A stretch of 64,000 bases of DNA, from contig PMTF01000009.1 in assembly GCA_003167415.1 (NCBI GenBank), forward strand, positions 242,065 through 306,064, written 5' to 3'. Under the pieces are notes generated by a model. That model searched no databases, was not told the DNA's origin, and saw nothing but the letters and a program-made list of their open reading frames with translations. The position numbers and the translations under genes were made by a program. Positions 8,235 to 17,235 of this stretch are shown piece by piece. The number at the start of each line of letters is the position of its first letter. Position 1 is the stretch's first letter. Source of the DNA: Acidimicrobiaceae bacterium. GTDB lineage: Bacteria > Actinomycetota > Acidimicrobiia > Acidimicrobiales > RAAP-2.

Positions 8235-9399
8235 ATGGCACACGAAGGCTCCCGCTGCCACACATTCCGCTATCGCCTACACCCAACCAAACTTCAGTCC
8301 CAGGCGCTGATTCTCCAGCAGAGATACCAATGCGAGATGTATAACGCAGCCCTCGAAGAGCGAATCGGTGCCTGGGCCTGGGAGCGTCGTTCCGTCAGTT
8401 ACATTGACCAGTGTCTGACGCTCACCGGTCTGAGGGAATGTCGACCCGAGGTGGTCGCTTCGGGAATAACTCTGTGTCGAGGAACACTCAAGAGGCTCGA
8501 TCGTGCCTACGGAGCTTTCTATCGGAGAGTGCAGAACGGTGAAACACCAGGGTTTCCTCGATTCAAGCCGACGAGTCGATTCAACTCACTCGAATGGGGA
8601 GATCGTGACGGCTGGAAGTTGAAAACTCAGCACCGACGACTCTGCCTGATGGGGATTGGCGAGATCAAGGCCAACTATCATCGCCCGCTCAAGGGCGAGC
8701 CGAAAGCCATCACGGTGAAGCGCGAGGGAACCAAATGGTGGTTAAGCGTTCGTTGCGTGAACGTGCCCGCGATGCCTTTGGCTCGAACTTGTTCTGAGAT
8801 CGGCATTGATCTCGGAGTGGTCAACCAAATTGCCACGAGTGACGGTGAACTCAAGAAAGGCCAGCACTTTGGCACCAAAGCACGGAAGAAACTCTTACGT
8901 GCCCAACGTGAACTCGCGACGAAACAACGAGGATCGAACCGTCGTCGACGTCAAGTCGATGAGGTCGTGCGACTCCATCAAAAGATCAAGAATCAGCGGA
9001 GCGATGCAGCCCACAAACTGAGCCGACAACTCGTGAACGACTACGACCTCATCGCCTTCGAAGACCTCAAGATCACCAACATGGTGCGCGCACCGAAAGG
9101 AATTCCCGGCCCGGAGCAACCGGGAGCATTTCTGCCGAACGGCGCCAGCAAAAAGGCCGCACTCAATCGCTCCATACATGACGCGGGGTGCGGACAGGCG
9201 CAGTCAAGAGGTGAGCGTCAATCCTTGCTACACCAGCCACACGTGTGCCGAGTGCCACTACGTCGACGCCGGAAACCGGGTCAGCCAAGAAGAGTTTCGA
9301 TGTCTTAAGTGCGGTCACTGTGACTTCGCCGACATCAATGCTGCACGTAACATCCTTAGGGCCGGTAGAGCCCTGCAGGCTTCGGCCTGCGACGGTTGA
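8235..9399 (+). pseudogene. tnpB: tnpB (RNA-guided RuvC nuclease of IS605-type elements), broken by internal deletion and frameshift
   Basis: The first frame (8235 to about 9200) encodes a TnpB N-terminus (RYRLHPTKLQSQALILQQ), the RuvC I motif GIDLGVVNQIATSDG with its aspartate, and RuvC II IAFEDLKITNMV with its glutamate. After NRSIHDAGCGQ the frame is lost and runs into nonsense until 9308. The C-terminus continues in another frame (9205-9399): EVSVNPCYTSHTCAECH, then FRCLKCGHCDFADINAARNIL. The latter holds the four-cysteine zinc ribbon and RuvC III aspartate. The conserved helix that normally joins GWGQ to the VNP strand is largely missing, so the lesion is a deletion of some tens of bases, not a single-base sequencing error. 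The product should be inactive. Confidence 0.85.
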
Positions 9400-9400
9400 A
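9359..9400 (+). ncRNA. Candidate omega RNA (reRNA) 3' scaffold of the tnpB element
   Basis: Two adjacent hairpins lie over the last codons of tnpB: GGGC (9359-9362) with GCCC (9370-9373), and GCAGGC-TTCG-GCCTGC (9375-9390), a perfect six-pair stem with a UUCG-type loop. GACGGTTGAAAC follows. In TnpB systems the guide RNA scaffold is made from the 3' end of tnpB plus the element's right end, and the guide begins just past the boundary. The position and shape fit that model. There is no direct evidence of transcription. Confidence 0.4.
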
Positions 9401-9414
9401 ACTAGGCCACTACC

Positions 9415-10257
9415 CTAGTTGTTGATGTTGACGAGGCCCGCCATCGGCGAGGGACCGCCGCGCATCCACTCGAGGCGAAGTTCGGTAATGCGAATCGCCG
9501 AGTGTTCGTGCGTGAGGATCCAGAACTTCTCATTGACGACCGCGTCCTCCACGGCCTTGGCGACGTCCGCGGCGTCGATTCCGGCGTTCACCAACGCGGC
9601 GGCGATCTTCTTGATCTCTTCGTTCTCGGGGTTCTCGGCGTAGCTGGCGAGTTCCTTGGGCATGTTGCGTTCGGACTCGAAAATCCTTGTGCGCACGAAG
9701 TTGGGACAGAGCACCGAGACATGGACGTTCTTGCCGGTGTTGGCGAGTTCGTGAAAGAGCGACTCCGAGATGCCGACGACGGCGAACTTGCTCGCGTTGT
9801 ACGGTCCCATCCCCGCGACGCCGACCAGACCGGCTTCGGACGCCGTGTTGACGACGTGACCCTCGTTCTGCTCCAGGAAGAGAGGAATGAACGCGTTCAT
9901 GCCGTTCACCACGCCGTCGAGGTTCACGCTCATCACCCAGTCCCAGATCTTCTTGGGCGTGCCGATGGTGGAACCGCCGGCGACGCCGGCGTTGTTGAAG
10001 ATCAAGTGCACGACGCCGAACTCCTTGAGCGCCACGTCGCGCAGGGCTTCGACGTCGGACTCCTGAGCGACGTCGCAGTGCACGCCGATCACCGTCGCGC
10101 CGTGAGAACGCATCTCTTTGACCTGGTGTTCTAACGGTCCGTCCTCGATGTCGCCGAGGACGATTTTCGCGCCGGCTTTCGAGAACTGAATGGCGGTGGC
10201 GAGGCCGATGCCGCTGGCCCCGCCGGTTATCACGGCTGTCTTACCCTTCAAATCCAT
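9415..10257 (-). CDS. Short-chain dehydrogenase/reductase
   Basis: A 280-aa classical SDR. The cofactor motif is TGGASGIG near the N-terminus with GDIED after beta 2, where the acidic Asp suggests NAD rather than NADP. Other motifs are FNNAGVAGG, the catalytic Ser in NTASEAG and the catalytic pair in YNASKFAVVG. The C-terminal extension, with a helix ending LRLEWMRGG, resembles actinobacterial SDRs annotated as fatty or steroid alcohol dehydrogenases. It starts 73 bp after a second SDR gene on the same strand and may be co-transcribed with it. Substrate unknown. Confidence 0.87.
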   Translation of the reverse strand: MDLKGKTAVITGGASGIGLATAIQFSKAGAKIVLGDIEDGPLEHQVKEMRSHGATVIGVHCDVAQESDVEALRDVALKEFGVVHLIFNNAGVAGGSTIGTPKKIWDWVMSVNLDGVVNGMNAFIPLFLEQNEGHVVNTASEAGLVGVAGMGPYNASKFAVVGISESLFHELANTGKNVHVSVLCPNFVRTRIFESERNMPKELASYAENPENEEIKKIAAALVNAGIDAADVAKAVEDAVVNEKFWILTHEHSAIRITELRLEWMRGGPSPMAGLVNINN

Positions 10258-10330
10258 CGCTCGTCCTTACTCGTCGTCATCTCGGCATTCCGACGATAGA
10301 CGTTGATTCGGAGAAGCGCTGAAGAGTTGT

Positions 10331-11296
10331 CTAGCCGAAGCCGCCGAAGAGACCTCGGGCCTGGAGAGAGTGCCAGAACTCCGGCTCGTAGGCGTTCTCG
10401 GGATCCTCGCGCACCAGTTGATCGACGATGACGGCGTCTTCGCCGACGAGGATCCGCCACTGGTTTTGGCGCACACCGTCGAGGACGATCTCCGCGGCCG
10501 AAGCGGCACTGAGCGGAGCGAGGTCGCGGAAGGCCTCGCCGAACATGGCGACGCCCTTTCGAAGGTCCTCGTCGGAGACTTCATCGACCGGCGTGCCGTC
10601 GGCCGCGAGTTGACGTCGCACCTTCACGAGGTCCTCCTCGTCGAGCGTGTCCGGTTCCTTTCCGTGCACGATTCCGGAATTGATGATGATCGACGTTCCG
10701 ACGTGGCCCGGCATCACGACCGAGACCCGCACGTGGGGCGCATTCATCCGCAGGTCGGTGATCAGCGCCTCGCTGAAGCCTCGCACGGCGAACTTGGCGG
10801 CGCTGTAGGCGGTGTGGGGCCGGTTCGGTCCGACCGACGCGAAGATCCCGTTGATGCTGCTCGTGTTGACGATGTGGCCCTCGTCGGCCGCCATCAACAT
10901 CCCCAGGAACGTCCTGGTGCCCAGATAGACGCCGCCCCAGTCGATCGCGAACGTCCGTTCCCACGCAGCTCGATCATCGTCGACAAAGCTCCCGGCGCCC
11001 GCGACGCCCGCATTGTTGAAGAGCAAGTTGATCGACGTCGTGGCGTGCTCTTTGGCAACCGCGTCGCGAAAGGCCAGCAATTGGTTTTCGTTGGCCACGT
11101 CCGCCACGAACGTCGTCACCCGAGTACCGGCCGGAGCCGTATCGAGGGCGAGCGATCTCGTTTCGTCCAGTGTTGTGGCCGAGACGTCACAGGTTGCCAC
11201 GTGACAACCGGCCTTCGCCAGTTGTCGAACGAGTTCTCGTCCCATGCCCGTGCCGCCGCCCGTGACGACGGCGATTCGTCCCGCCAAGTTCTCCAT
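10331..11296 (-). CDS. Short-chain dehydrogenase/reductase
   Basis: A 321-aa classical SDR, somewhat long for the family. It shows TGGGTGMG for cofactor binding, LLFNNAGVAGAG, the Ser in NTSSINGIF, and YSAAKFAVRGFSEAL with the catalytic Tyr and Lys. A C-terminal helical region of about 80 residues, rich in Asp and Glu, may cap the substrate pocket. A G-rich ribosome site lies before the ATG at 11296. It is only moderately similar to the SDR downstream, so it is not a recent tandem copy. Substrate not known. Confidence 0.86.
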   Translation of the reverse strand: MENLAGRIAVVTGGGTGMGRELVRQLAKAGCHVATCDVSATTLDETRSLALDTAPAGTRVTTFVADVANENQLLAFRDAVAKEHATTSINLLFNNAGVAGAGSFVDDDRAAWERTFAIDWGGVYLGTRTFLGMLMAADEGHIVNTSSINGIFASVGPNRPHTAYSAAKFAVRGFSEALITDLRMNAPHVRVSVVMPGHVGTSIIINSGIVHGKEPDTLDEEDLVKVRRQLAADGTPVDEVSDEDLRKGVAMFGEAFRDLAPLSAASAAEIVLDGVRQNQWRILVGEDAVIVDQLVREDPENAYEPEFWHSLQARGLFGGFG

Positions 11297-11399
11297 AGCC
11301 CCCCTCAGTTTTTCTCATCCTAGAAGTCCGTTCCGATAAGTGACGAGGGTGCGATAAACCCCAGGGCGCGAGCTCGTCGTGACGCTCTAGCCTCGGGCC

Positions 11400-12305
11400 A
11401 TGACTGAAGTAGTCGACAATCTCGCGAACCGTCTCTGGCCCGGTCGAGTGCAGTCAATCGAGATACTCGCGCACGGCATCACGAACTCGAATTACGTGGT
11501 TGACCTCGGCGACGAGCGCGTCGTCGTGCGAGTCCCGGGCAACGACACCCACCTGCTCGGGATCGACCGAACTAACGAGGTCGTGGCCGGTGGATTGGCC
11601 GCGGCTATCGGCGTGGGACCGGAGGTCCTCGCCACCGACGAGTCAACCGGCTGCATCGTCTTTCGCTTCATCGACGGCCGGCCGATTTCGACGACGGAAC
11701 TCGCCGAAGAGCCCATGCTCGCACAATTCGCCGAAACCCTTCGCCTGGTCCACCACGCCGGCACGACCCCGACGATTTGGAATCCGTACAACGTCGTACG
11801 CGATCATCGCGACGTCGCCACCGCTCGCGGCGTAGAAGCGCCGTTCGACGCGCTCTTCGCCTTCGAGGTCCTCGAGCGCATCGAAATAGTCCGACCATTC
11901 CGGCCGGTGGTCTTGGGTCACAACGACCTATTGAACGCCAACTTCCTCTTCGACGACCGGCTGCGCATCGTTGACTGGGAGTACGCGGGAATGTCCGATC
12001 CGTTCTTCGACCTCGCCAACGTGTCGGTCAATAACGGCTTTTCCGTCGACGCCGAGATCGCCCTGCTGCGCCACTACGTCGGGGACGTGAGCGAACCCGT
12101 CATGTCGACGCTGCACCTCATGAAGATCGTCTCGGAGCTGCGCGAGGCGATGTGGGGTGTGGTTCAGATGGCGATCTCGTCGCTCGACGTGGACTTCACG
12201 ACGTACGCGCATGATCGCGGCCAGCACGCGATCGACTTGGCACGCCAAGACGACATCGACGAGCGACTCCGCATGGCGCAGCGTTACAACAACGCCGACG
12301 CTTAA
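11400..12305 (+). CDS. Choline/ethanolamine kinase-like phosphotransferase (APH fold)
   Basis: A 301-aa kinase-like protein of the aminoglycoside phosphotransferase/LicA group. The catalytic loop is VVLGHNDLLNANFLF, with the Asp that acts as base and the Asn that binds metal; the second metal motif is RIVDWEYAGMSDPFFDLANV, a pattern typical of choline kinases. The N-terminal TNSNYVV resembles the nucleotide loop of LicA. It could phosphorylate choline or a related amino alcohol. It converges with the demethylase gene 12302-14713, which fits a role around methylated amines, but this is inference. TAGCCT lies six bases before the ATG and no ribosome site is visible, so the mRNA is probably leaderless. 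Confidence 0.8.
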   Translation: MTEVVDNLANRLWPGRVQSIEILAHGITNSNYVVDLGDERVVVRVPGNDTHLLGIDRTNEVVAGGLAAAIGVGPEVLATDESTGCIVFRFIDGRPISTTELAEEPMLAQFAETLRLVHHAGTTPTIWNPYNVVRDHRDVATARGVEAPFDALFAFEVLERIEIVRPFRPVVLGHNDLLNANFLFDDRLRIVDWEYAGMSDPFFDLANVSVNNGFSVDAEIALLRHYVGDVSEPVMSTLHLMKIVSELREAMWGVVQMAISSLDVDFTTYAHDRGQHAIDLARQDDIDERLRMAQRYNNADA

Positions 12306-14713
12306 AGCCGTACCTTTTCGTTACTCGGATCAAAGAGTGGCTCGGCCCGCACTTCGGCGCCCACGTCGCGCCCGAACACACCGACGCTGACCTTGGTACC
12401 CGGTTCGACCAACTCCACGGGCAAATAGGCGTAGGCAATGGACGACTCGACGCTGTAGCCGTAACCGCCGCTCGTCACTCGTCCGAGGGCGCGACCTTCG
12501 AAGCGCACCGGCTCAGACCCCAGAACGATCGATCGCGGATCGTCCAAGACCAGACAGGCCAGGCGTCGCGTCGGTTCGCCGGCGCGCTCGAGCGCGTCGT
12601 GCCCGATGAACTCGCCCTTGTTCATCTTGACGGCAAATCCCAGTCCCGCTTCGTAAGGCGAGTCGGTCGTCGTGACGTCGCTCCCCCACACCCGATAGCC
12701 CTTTTCCAGACGCAGTGATTCGATCGCGCGATAGCCGCCGGGCATGAGTCCGTGAGGTTGACCCGCGCTCATCAACGAGTCCCACAGTCCGACGGCATAC
12801 TCGCTCGGGCAGTAGAGCTCCCAGCCGAGTTCGCCCACGAACGTGACGCGCACGGCGAGACACGGCACCGCGCCCACGTTGATCTCCTTCGCGCTCATGT
12901 AGCCGAAAGCCCCGTGCGAGAGGTCCGATTCACTGAGTGGCTGGAGGATCTCTCTCGCGCGCGGTCCCCAGAGAGCGAAGCACGCGTACTTCGACGTGAC
13001 GTCTTCGACGACAACCGTGTCGTCCTCGAGGTGCTGGCGAATCCACGCGCCGTCGTGATTCCCGAAAGCCGTACCGGTCACGAGGCGAAAGCGGTCCTCG
13101 GCCAGTCTCGTCACGGTGAGGTCACATTCCACGCCACCGCGCGGGTTCAAGAGTTGCGTGTAGGTGACCGCACCGACTCGGCGCGCGACACTGTTGGCGC
13201 AGAGCCGCTCCAAGAACGCGGCCGCGCCCGATCCGGTGACGTCGAGCTTGGAGAACGAACTCTCGTCAAAGATCGCCGCGCTAGTGCGACAGGCGAGGTG
13301 TTCAGCGCCGATCGCCGGTGACCACAGCATCCCGGCCCATCCGTCGGGCCTCGTCGACTCGTCGCCCGAGGAGGCGTTGGATTCGTACCAATTGACCCGT
13401 TCCCACCCGGACTTCTCGCCGAAGGCCGCGCCGAGGTCGCGGTGACGCGCGTTGACCGACGAGACCTTGAGCGGACGCCCGGCCTGGCGCTCGTGGCCGG
13501 GGTACTTGACGTCGTAGTACGTGGCGTAGATCTCGTCGGTGCGAATCAACGTGTAGTCGCGACTTCGGTACTGCGGGCCGAAGCGCCGCGAGTCCAGGGC
13601 CCACGCGTCGAGGCTCGGCTGGCCCTCGATGACCCATTCGGCCATCAACTTGCCCATGCCCCCGGCGCCGGCGATGCCGTGCGCGCAGAACCCGGCCGCG
13701 ACCCAGAACCCGGCGACCGTGCTCTCACCGAGGATGAACTCGCCGTCGGGCGTGAAGGCCTCGGGACCATTGATCAACGTCACGATCTCGGCGTCGGCCA
13801 ATTCGGGCACGCGCGAGATCGCGGCCTCGAAAAGCGGCGCGAAGCGGTCCCAGTCCGGCTCGAGGAGTCGTGAGTTGAAGTCCGCGGCGATACCGCCGAG
13901 TCCCCATACCGAGGGATTGCGCTCGTAACCGCCCACGACGAGTCCACCGCTCTCGGCGCGAAAGTAGACCAGCCGAGCGGGGTCGCGCAATGTCGGCATG
14001 TCGCGCGACAGCCCCGTCGGCTTGGTGATCGCGTACTGGTGCGCCATCGCCACCAGCGGGACGTGCACGCCGGCCAACAGACCAATTTCGTGGGCGTAGA
14101 TGCCGCCGGCGTTGACGACGTACTCGCACTCAATCGTTCCCTGGTCCGTTTCGACGCCGCGCACACGATTGTTCTCCACGCGCACGCCCGTGACTCGCGT
14201 GTTCGTGAGGATCGTCGCGCCCCGTTGACGCGCGCCCCGCGCCAACGCGAGCGTCAACTGACTCGGATCGACGTAGCCGTCCGACGGCAACAGCGCCGCG
14301 CCCAGCACACCCTCGGTCGACATGGGCGGAAACATCGATTGGGCTTCGTCGGCCGAGACGAGGTGCAGCGGCAGCTCGAACGTCTCGGCCCAGGCCGCCT
14401 GGCGTTCGAGCTCTTCCATGTGCTCTTTGGACGAGGCGAGGCGCAACGAGCCGACCTCGCGCCAGCCCGTCTCGAGCTCTACCTCTTCACCCAAGGTTCG
14501 GTAGAGATCGACCGAATTCATCATCATCTGGGTGAGCGAAAGCGAGTTGCGGAGCTGTCCCACCAGTCCGGCCGAATGGAAGGTGGAGCCGCTGGTCAAC
14601 TCGGAGCGCTCGACCAGCGCCACGTCGCTCCAGCCGAGTCGCGCCAGCCAGTAGAGGATCGAACAGCCCCCGATTCCCCCACCAATCACCACCACGCGTG
14701 CCCTATCGATCAT
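12302..14713 (-). CDS. FAD-dependent dimethylglycine/sarcosine dehydrogenase-like protein (DAO + GcvT domains)
   Basis: An 803-aa two-domain enzyme. Residues 1-370 are a DAO-type oxidoreductase starting with VVVIGGGIGGCSILYWLARLG; GSTFHSAGLV carries the histidine position that is flavinylated in mammalian DMGDH/SARDH. Residues of about 380-800 are a folate-binding GcvT-like region, ending with an aminomethyltransferase C-terminal barrel (GRVTSGGYGYS). Such proteins oxidatively demethylate dimethylglycine, sarcosine or related N-methyl compounds, give the one-carbon unit to tetrahydrofolate and the electrons to ETF. A GGAG ribosome site precedes the ATG at 14713. It is divergent from a GntR regulator with a matching operator between them, and overlaps the kinase gene by four bases at the stops. 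Confidence 0.87.
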   Translation of the reverse strand: MIDRARVVVIGGGIGGCSILYWLARLGWSDVALVERSELTSGSTFHSAGLVGQLRNSLSLTQMMMNSVDLYRTLGEEVELETGWREVGSLRLASSKEHMEELERQAAWAETFELPLHLVSADEAQSMFPPMSTEGVLGAALLPSDGYVDPSQLTLALARGARQRGATILTNTRVTGVRVENNRVRGVETDQGTIECEYVVNAGGIYAHEIGLLAGVHVPLVAMAHQYAITKPTGLSRDMPTLRDPARLVYFRAESGGLVVGGYERNPSVWGLGGIAADFNSRLLEPDWDRFAPLFEAAISRVPELADAEIVTLINGPEAFTPDGEFILGESTVAGFWVAAGFCAHGIAGAGGMGKLMAEWVIEGQPSLDAWALDSRRFGPQYRSRDYTLIRTDEIYATYYDVKYPGHERQAGRPLKVSSVNARHRDLGAAFGEKSGWERVNWYESNASSGDESTRPDGWAGMLWSPAIGAEHLACRTSAAIFDESSFSKLDVTGSGAAAFLERLCANSVARRVGAVTYTQLLNPRGGVECDLTVTRLAEDRFRLVTGTAFGNHDGAWIRQHLEDDTVVVEDVTSKYACFALWGPRAREILQPLSESDLSHGAFGYMSAKEINVGAVPCLAVRVTFVGELGWELYCPSEYAVGLWDSLMSAGQPHGLMPGGYRAIESLRLEKGYRVWGSDVTTTDSPYEAGLGFAVKMNKGEFIGHDALERAGEPTRRLACLVLDDPRSIVLGSEPVRFEGRALGRVTSGGYGYSVESSIAYAYLPVELVEPGTKVSVGVFGRDVGAEVRAEPLFDPSNEKVRL

Positions 14714-14742
14714 GTGTCTCCTCGCGCGCGTCGTTGGCTAAA

Positions 14743-14754
14743 CTGTCTATACCA
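14743..14754. promoter_or_regulatory. Candidate GntR/HutC-type operator
   Basis: CTGTCTATACCA contains the GT-N-TA-N-AC core of operators bound by HutC-subfamily GntR regulators. It lies in the 99-bp gap between the divergent demethylase and GntR genes. A near-identical site (TGTCTAGACC) is found upstream of the amino acid permease at 17226-17235, in the same orientation. Confidence 0.5.
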
Positions 14755-14812
14755 AAAACGGTTGACGTGGCAAGTGAATACCGCCCGTTACTCTGCTTTG
14801 AGAGGATTAACT

Positions 14813-15577
14813 GTGCCGCCAAACTCCAAATGGCCCCCGAAGATTTCGCGTTCCAAAGGGACGCTTCACACCCAGATCGCCAACGCGGTCGCGTCCTCGA
14901 TCACGCTGGGCCACTTTCGAACCGGCGACCGACTCCCACCGGAACGAGAGCTCGCCAAAGAGTTCGGTGTCAACCGATTGACGGTGCGTCAAGCGCTCGC
15001 CGAACTCCAGATTCGCAAACTCATTCATCGTCGCACCGGTCGCAACGGCGGTACCTTCATCGCCGAGCCGGTGATTGAGTACGACCTCACAACGTTCGCC
15101 GGATTCTCCGAACAGGCCCGCCGTCTGGGTCACGTCGCCGGCGCAAGGTTGTTGCGCACTGAGCGGGTCGCCGCCGACGCGTCGACCGCTGACGCGTTGC
15201 AACTGTCTGAGGGTGCCGAGGTTTACGAGATTGACCGACTGCGTTTCGCCAACGACCTACCGGTGCTGCTCGAACACTCGAGCTTCCCGGCCGAGCGATT
15301 CGCCGGGTTGCTCAGCGAACCACTCCACGGTTCGATCTACGAACTCCTCGAGCGGCGCTACGACGCTCGCCCGGTGCGGGCCGTGGAGCGAATCTCACCG
15401 ATCGCCGCCAACGCCCGAACTGCTCGTCTGCTCGACGTCACCCGAGGCACGCCTTTGCTGCGCGTCGAACGAGAAGCGTTCGACGTGAACGGCGTACCGG
15501 TCGAGAGCGCGACCGACATCTTGCGCGCCGACCGCAGCCGCACGCTCGTATGGTCCTTCGAGCTACCGCCGAAGTAA
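14813..15577 (+). CDS. GntR-family regulator, HutC subfamily (UTRA domain)
   Basis: A 254-aa regulator. The N-terminal winged helix includes LHTQIANAV, the LPPERELAKEFGVNRLTVRQAL recognition region (split here as LPPERELAKE and GVNRLTVRQAL) and the wing HRRTGRNGGTFI. The C-terminal half is a UTRA ligand domain with EVYEIDRLRFANDLPVL, RISPIAANARTARLLDV and the final VESATDILRADR strands. UTRA regulators lose DNA affinity on binding small metabolites. I use the GTG at 14813, which has AGAGG upstream; a GTG 13 codons earlier is also in frame. It probably controls the divergent demethylase gene and, through the matching operator at 17226-17235, the permease downstream of it. Confidence 0.9.
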   Translation: MPPNSKWPPKISRSKGTLHTQIANAVASSITLGHFRTGDRLPPERELAKEFGVNRLTVRQALAELQIRKLIHRRTGRNGGTFIAEPVIEYDLTTFAGFSEQARRLGHVAGARLLRTERVAADASTADALQLSEGAEVYEIDRLRFANDLPVLLEHSSFPAERFAGLLSEPLHGSIYELLERRYDARPVRAVERISPIAANARTARLLDVTRGTPLLRVEREAFDVNGVPVESATDILRADRSRTLVWSFELPPK

Positions 15578-15592
15578 CGGCCCCCAGATTTA

Positions 15593-17158
15593 TTAACTCA
15601 TGACCTCATCCGGTGGCAGTGACTCCGCCGGAATGACCAGTGGACCCGTCTCCGACGGCCTGATGATCTCCACCTTGGGCTTACGGACTTCGGCGAAGAA
15701 GTAGTAAAGAACACCAACGATCAAGATGACCCCGAGCACGGTGTAGAGGATCGGTACTTTGTTCAATTCGCCAATGCCCGTGCTGAGCGCGCCGAGTGTC
15801 TGATTCGGCGTCGGGTTGCTCGCCGGTCGGGGCCACGCGAAGTTGACCAGCATGGAACCACCCCAGAGCAGTGCCAGGACGTTGACCGGAATCCCCCACT
15901 TGCCCAGTGAGAACGGCGTCTTCTCCCTCGGCCAACCCTTGAGACGGGCCCTCAGGACCGCCAGGTTCCCGAGGAAGTAACTGAGGTAGATCATCCCCGT
16001 CGCCGCGATGGCGATGATGCCGGCGCCGGCGTACTTGAACAGCGGGATTGCCGCCAAGATCGCCACCGCGATGCAGCAAAAGATTGGCGTGTGCAAAGTG
16101 GGGTGCACTCTCGACAACGTGGCCGACGCCGGTAGACGATTGTCGCGCGACATGCCAAAGCACAGCCGGATGGTTGCCGTCATGATGGCGAGGCAGCACA
16201 CCAGAATGGCGGCCGACACGACCGCGAGATAGATGATGGCGTAAGGCTTGGAGAAATTCGATTCGATGATGGTCGCCGGAGTCCACGATCCGGCGATTGC
16301 CGTCTTGAGATTCGGAATCGCCATCAAGATCGCGACGAGGAAGATGCCACCGATGACGAAGGCACCGGCGACCGAGGAGAGTACGGCCTTGGGCGCGGCC
16401 CGGCGCGGGTCCTTGGTCTCCTCGGCGAGCGTGGACGCGGTATCCATCCCATAGATCACGAAAAGGCTCATGAACATCGCGAGGAAGAACGAACCGAAGC
16501 CGACGTGCAGGCCGCCGCTGTTGGTAACGATGGAGATTGACTGGTGACGGTGCACTATCAGCATCACCACCGAGAAGATCACGAGGCCCACAATCTCAAA
16601 GAACACGCCGGTGTTATTGACAACTGAAACGACCTTCACGCTGTAGATATTCAATACGGTGATGACGATGAGGGTTATGGCGGCGACCCAAATCTGGTCG
16701 TGAGTCGCGGTCGCGTCGAGGTGCCAACCCATCAGGTTGACCATCGGCAAGATCGTGAGTGGCAGCGTGACGACCACCGCCGTCACCGTGAGGACGCCGG
16801 CGAAGATGTAGATCCATCCGGTGAACCACGCGTACGGCCGACCGGCCAGATACTTGGTCCACTGGAAGACCGAGCCAGCGACCGGGAAGTGGCTCGAGAC
16901 CTCAGCGAAGTTGAGGGCCACCAGCATTTGGCCGAAAGCGACGATTGGCCAACTCCAGATGAAGACACCACCGAGCGTCGTCAGTCCGAGTGCGAAGAGG
17001 GTGAAGATACCCGTCGACGGTGAGATATAGCTGAAGGCCGCGGCGAACGAACTGAAGAATCCGAGCGTCCGGTGGAGTTCTTGTTTGTAGCCGAATCCGG
17101 CGAGGTCCTTCTGGTCGGACTCACCCGAACCTACGCGCCCAGTGTCGGTTTCATCCAT
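15593..17158 (-). CDS. APC-family amino acid/amine permease
   Basis: A 521-aa membrane protein with about 12 hydrophobic segments. The first helix, FFSSFAAAFSYISPSTGIF, is the unwound TM1 substrate site of APC transporters, and FAEVSSHFPVAGSVFQW is the usual TM2-TM3 region. The GMDTASTLAEETKDPRRAAPKA segment (GMDTASTLAEETKDPRR, then AAPKA) is the conserved loop of amino acid/GABA/ethanolamine permeases. It imports an amino acid or amine with protons or by exchange. The ATG at 17158 has a GGGGG stretch upstream; in-frame codons up to 17347 are basic, not permease-like, and would cover the operator at 17226-17235. It converges on the GntR gene, and its substrate is probably what the demethylase degrades. 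Confidence 0.9.
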   Translation of the reverse strand: MDETDTGRVGSGESDQKDLAGFGYKQELHRTLGFFSSFAAAFSYISPSTGIFTLFALGLTTLGGVFIWSWPIVAFGQMLVALNFAEVSSHFPVAGSVFQWTKYLAGRPYAWFTGWIYIFAGVLTVTAVVVTLPLTILPMVNLMGWHLDATATHDQIWVAAITLIVITVLNIYSVKVVSVVNNTGVFFEIVGLVIFSVVMLIVHRHQSISIVTNSGGLHVGFGSFFLAMFMSLFVIYGMDTASTLAEETKDPRRAAPKAVLSSVAGAFVIGGIFLVAILMAIPNLKTAIAGSWTPATIIESNFSKPYAIIYLAVVSAAILVCCLAIMTATIRLCFGMSRDNRLPASATLSRVHPTLHTPIFCCIAVAILAAIPLFKYAGAGIIAIAATGMIYLSYFLGNLAVLRARLKGWPREKTPFSLGKWGIPVNVLALLWGGSMLVNFAWPRPASNPTPNQTLGALSTGIGELNKVPILYTVLGVILIVGVLYYFFAEVRKPKVEIIRPSETGPLVIPAESLPPDEVMS

Positions 17159-17225
17159 ATCTATCCCCCCGATAGCCCGGGCGCAATTGCCCAGTGAGCG
17201 GAAAATTATCAGATGAAACCTAAAT

Positions 17226-17235
17226 TGTCTAGACC
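17226..17235. promoter_or_regulatory. Candidate GntR/HutC-type operator upstream of the permease
   Basis: TGTCTAGACC contains the perfect palindrome GTCTAGAC (17227-17234). It lies about 70 bp before the permease start and matches the site at 14744-14753 (TGTCTATACC) in nine of ten bases. A shared operator makes the demethylase, the regulator and the permease one regulon. Confidence 0.5.

Larger units (their letters stand above)
8165..9405 (+). mobile_element. Solo tnpB insertion element (IS1341/IS605-like), degenerate
   Basis: This block fits between the end of dgt and the end of the convergent SDR gene and contains only a tnpB relic, with no TnpA Y1 transposase. Near the left side GCCCAAT (8169-8175) pairs with ATTGGGC (8210-8216), as expected for the subterminal hairpins of IS200/IS605 elements. 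The right side carries two consecutive small hairpins (9359-9390). Exact ends cannot be fixed without an empty site for comparison; the limits given are approximate. Confidence 0.55.

Noticed and set aside
14039-14812. In-frame upstream extension of the GntR gene over the demethylase
   Set aside because: The extension is Arg/His-rich shadow sequence; the regulator homology begins at 14813 behind a ribosome site.
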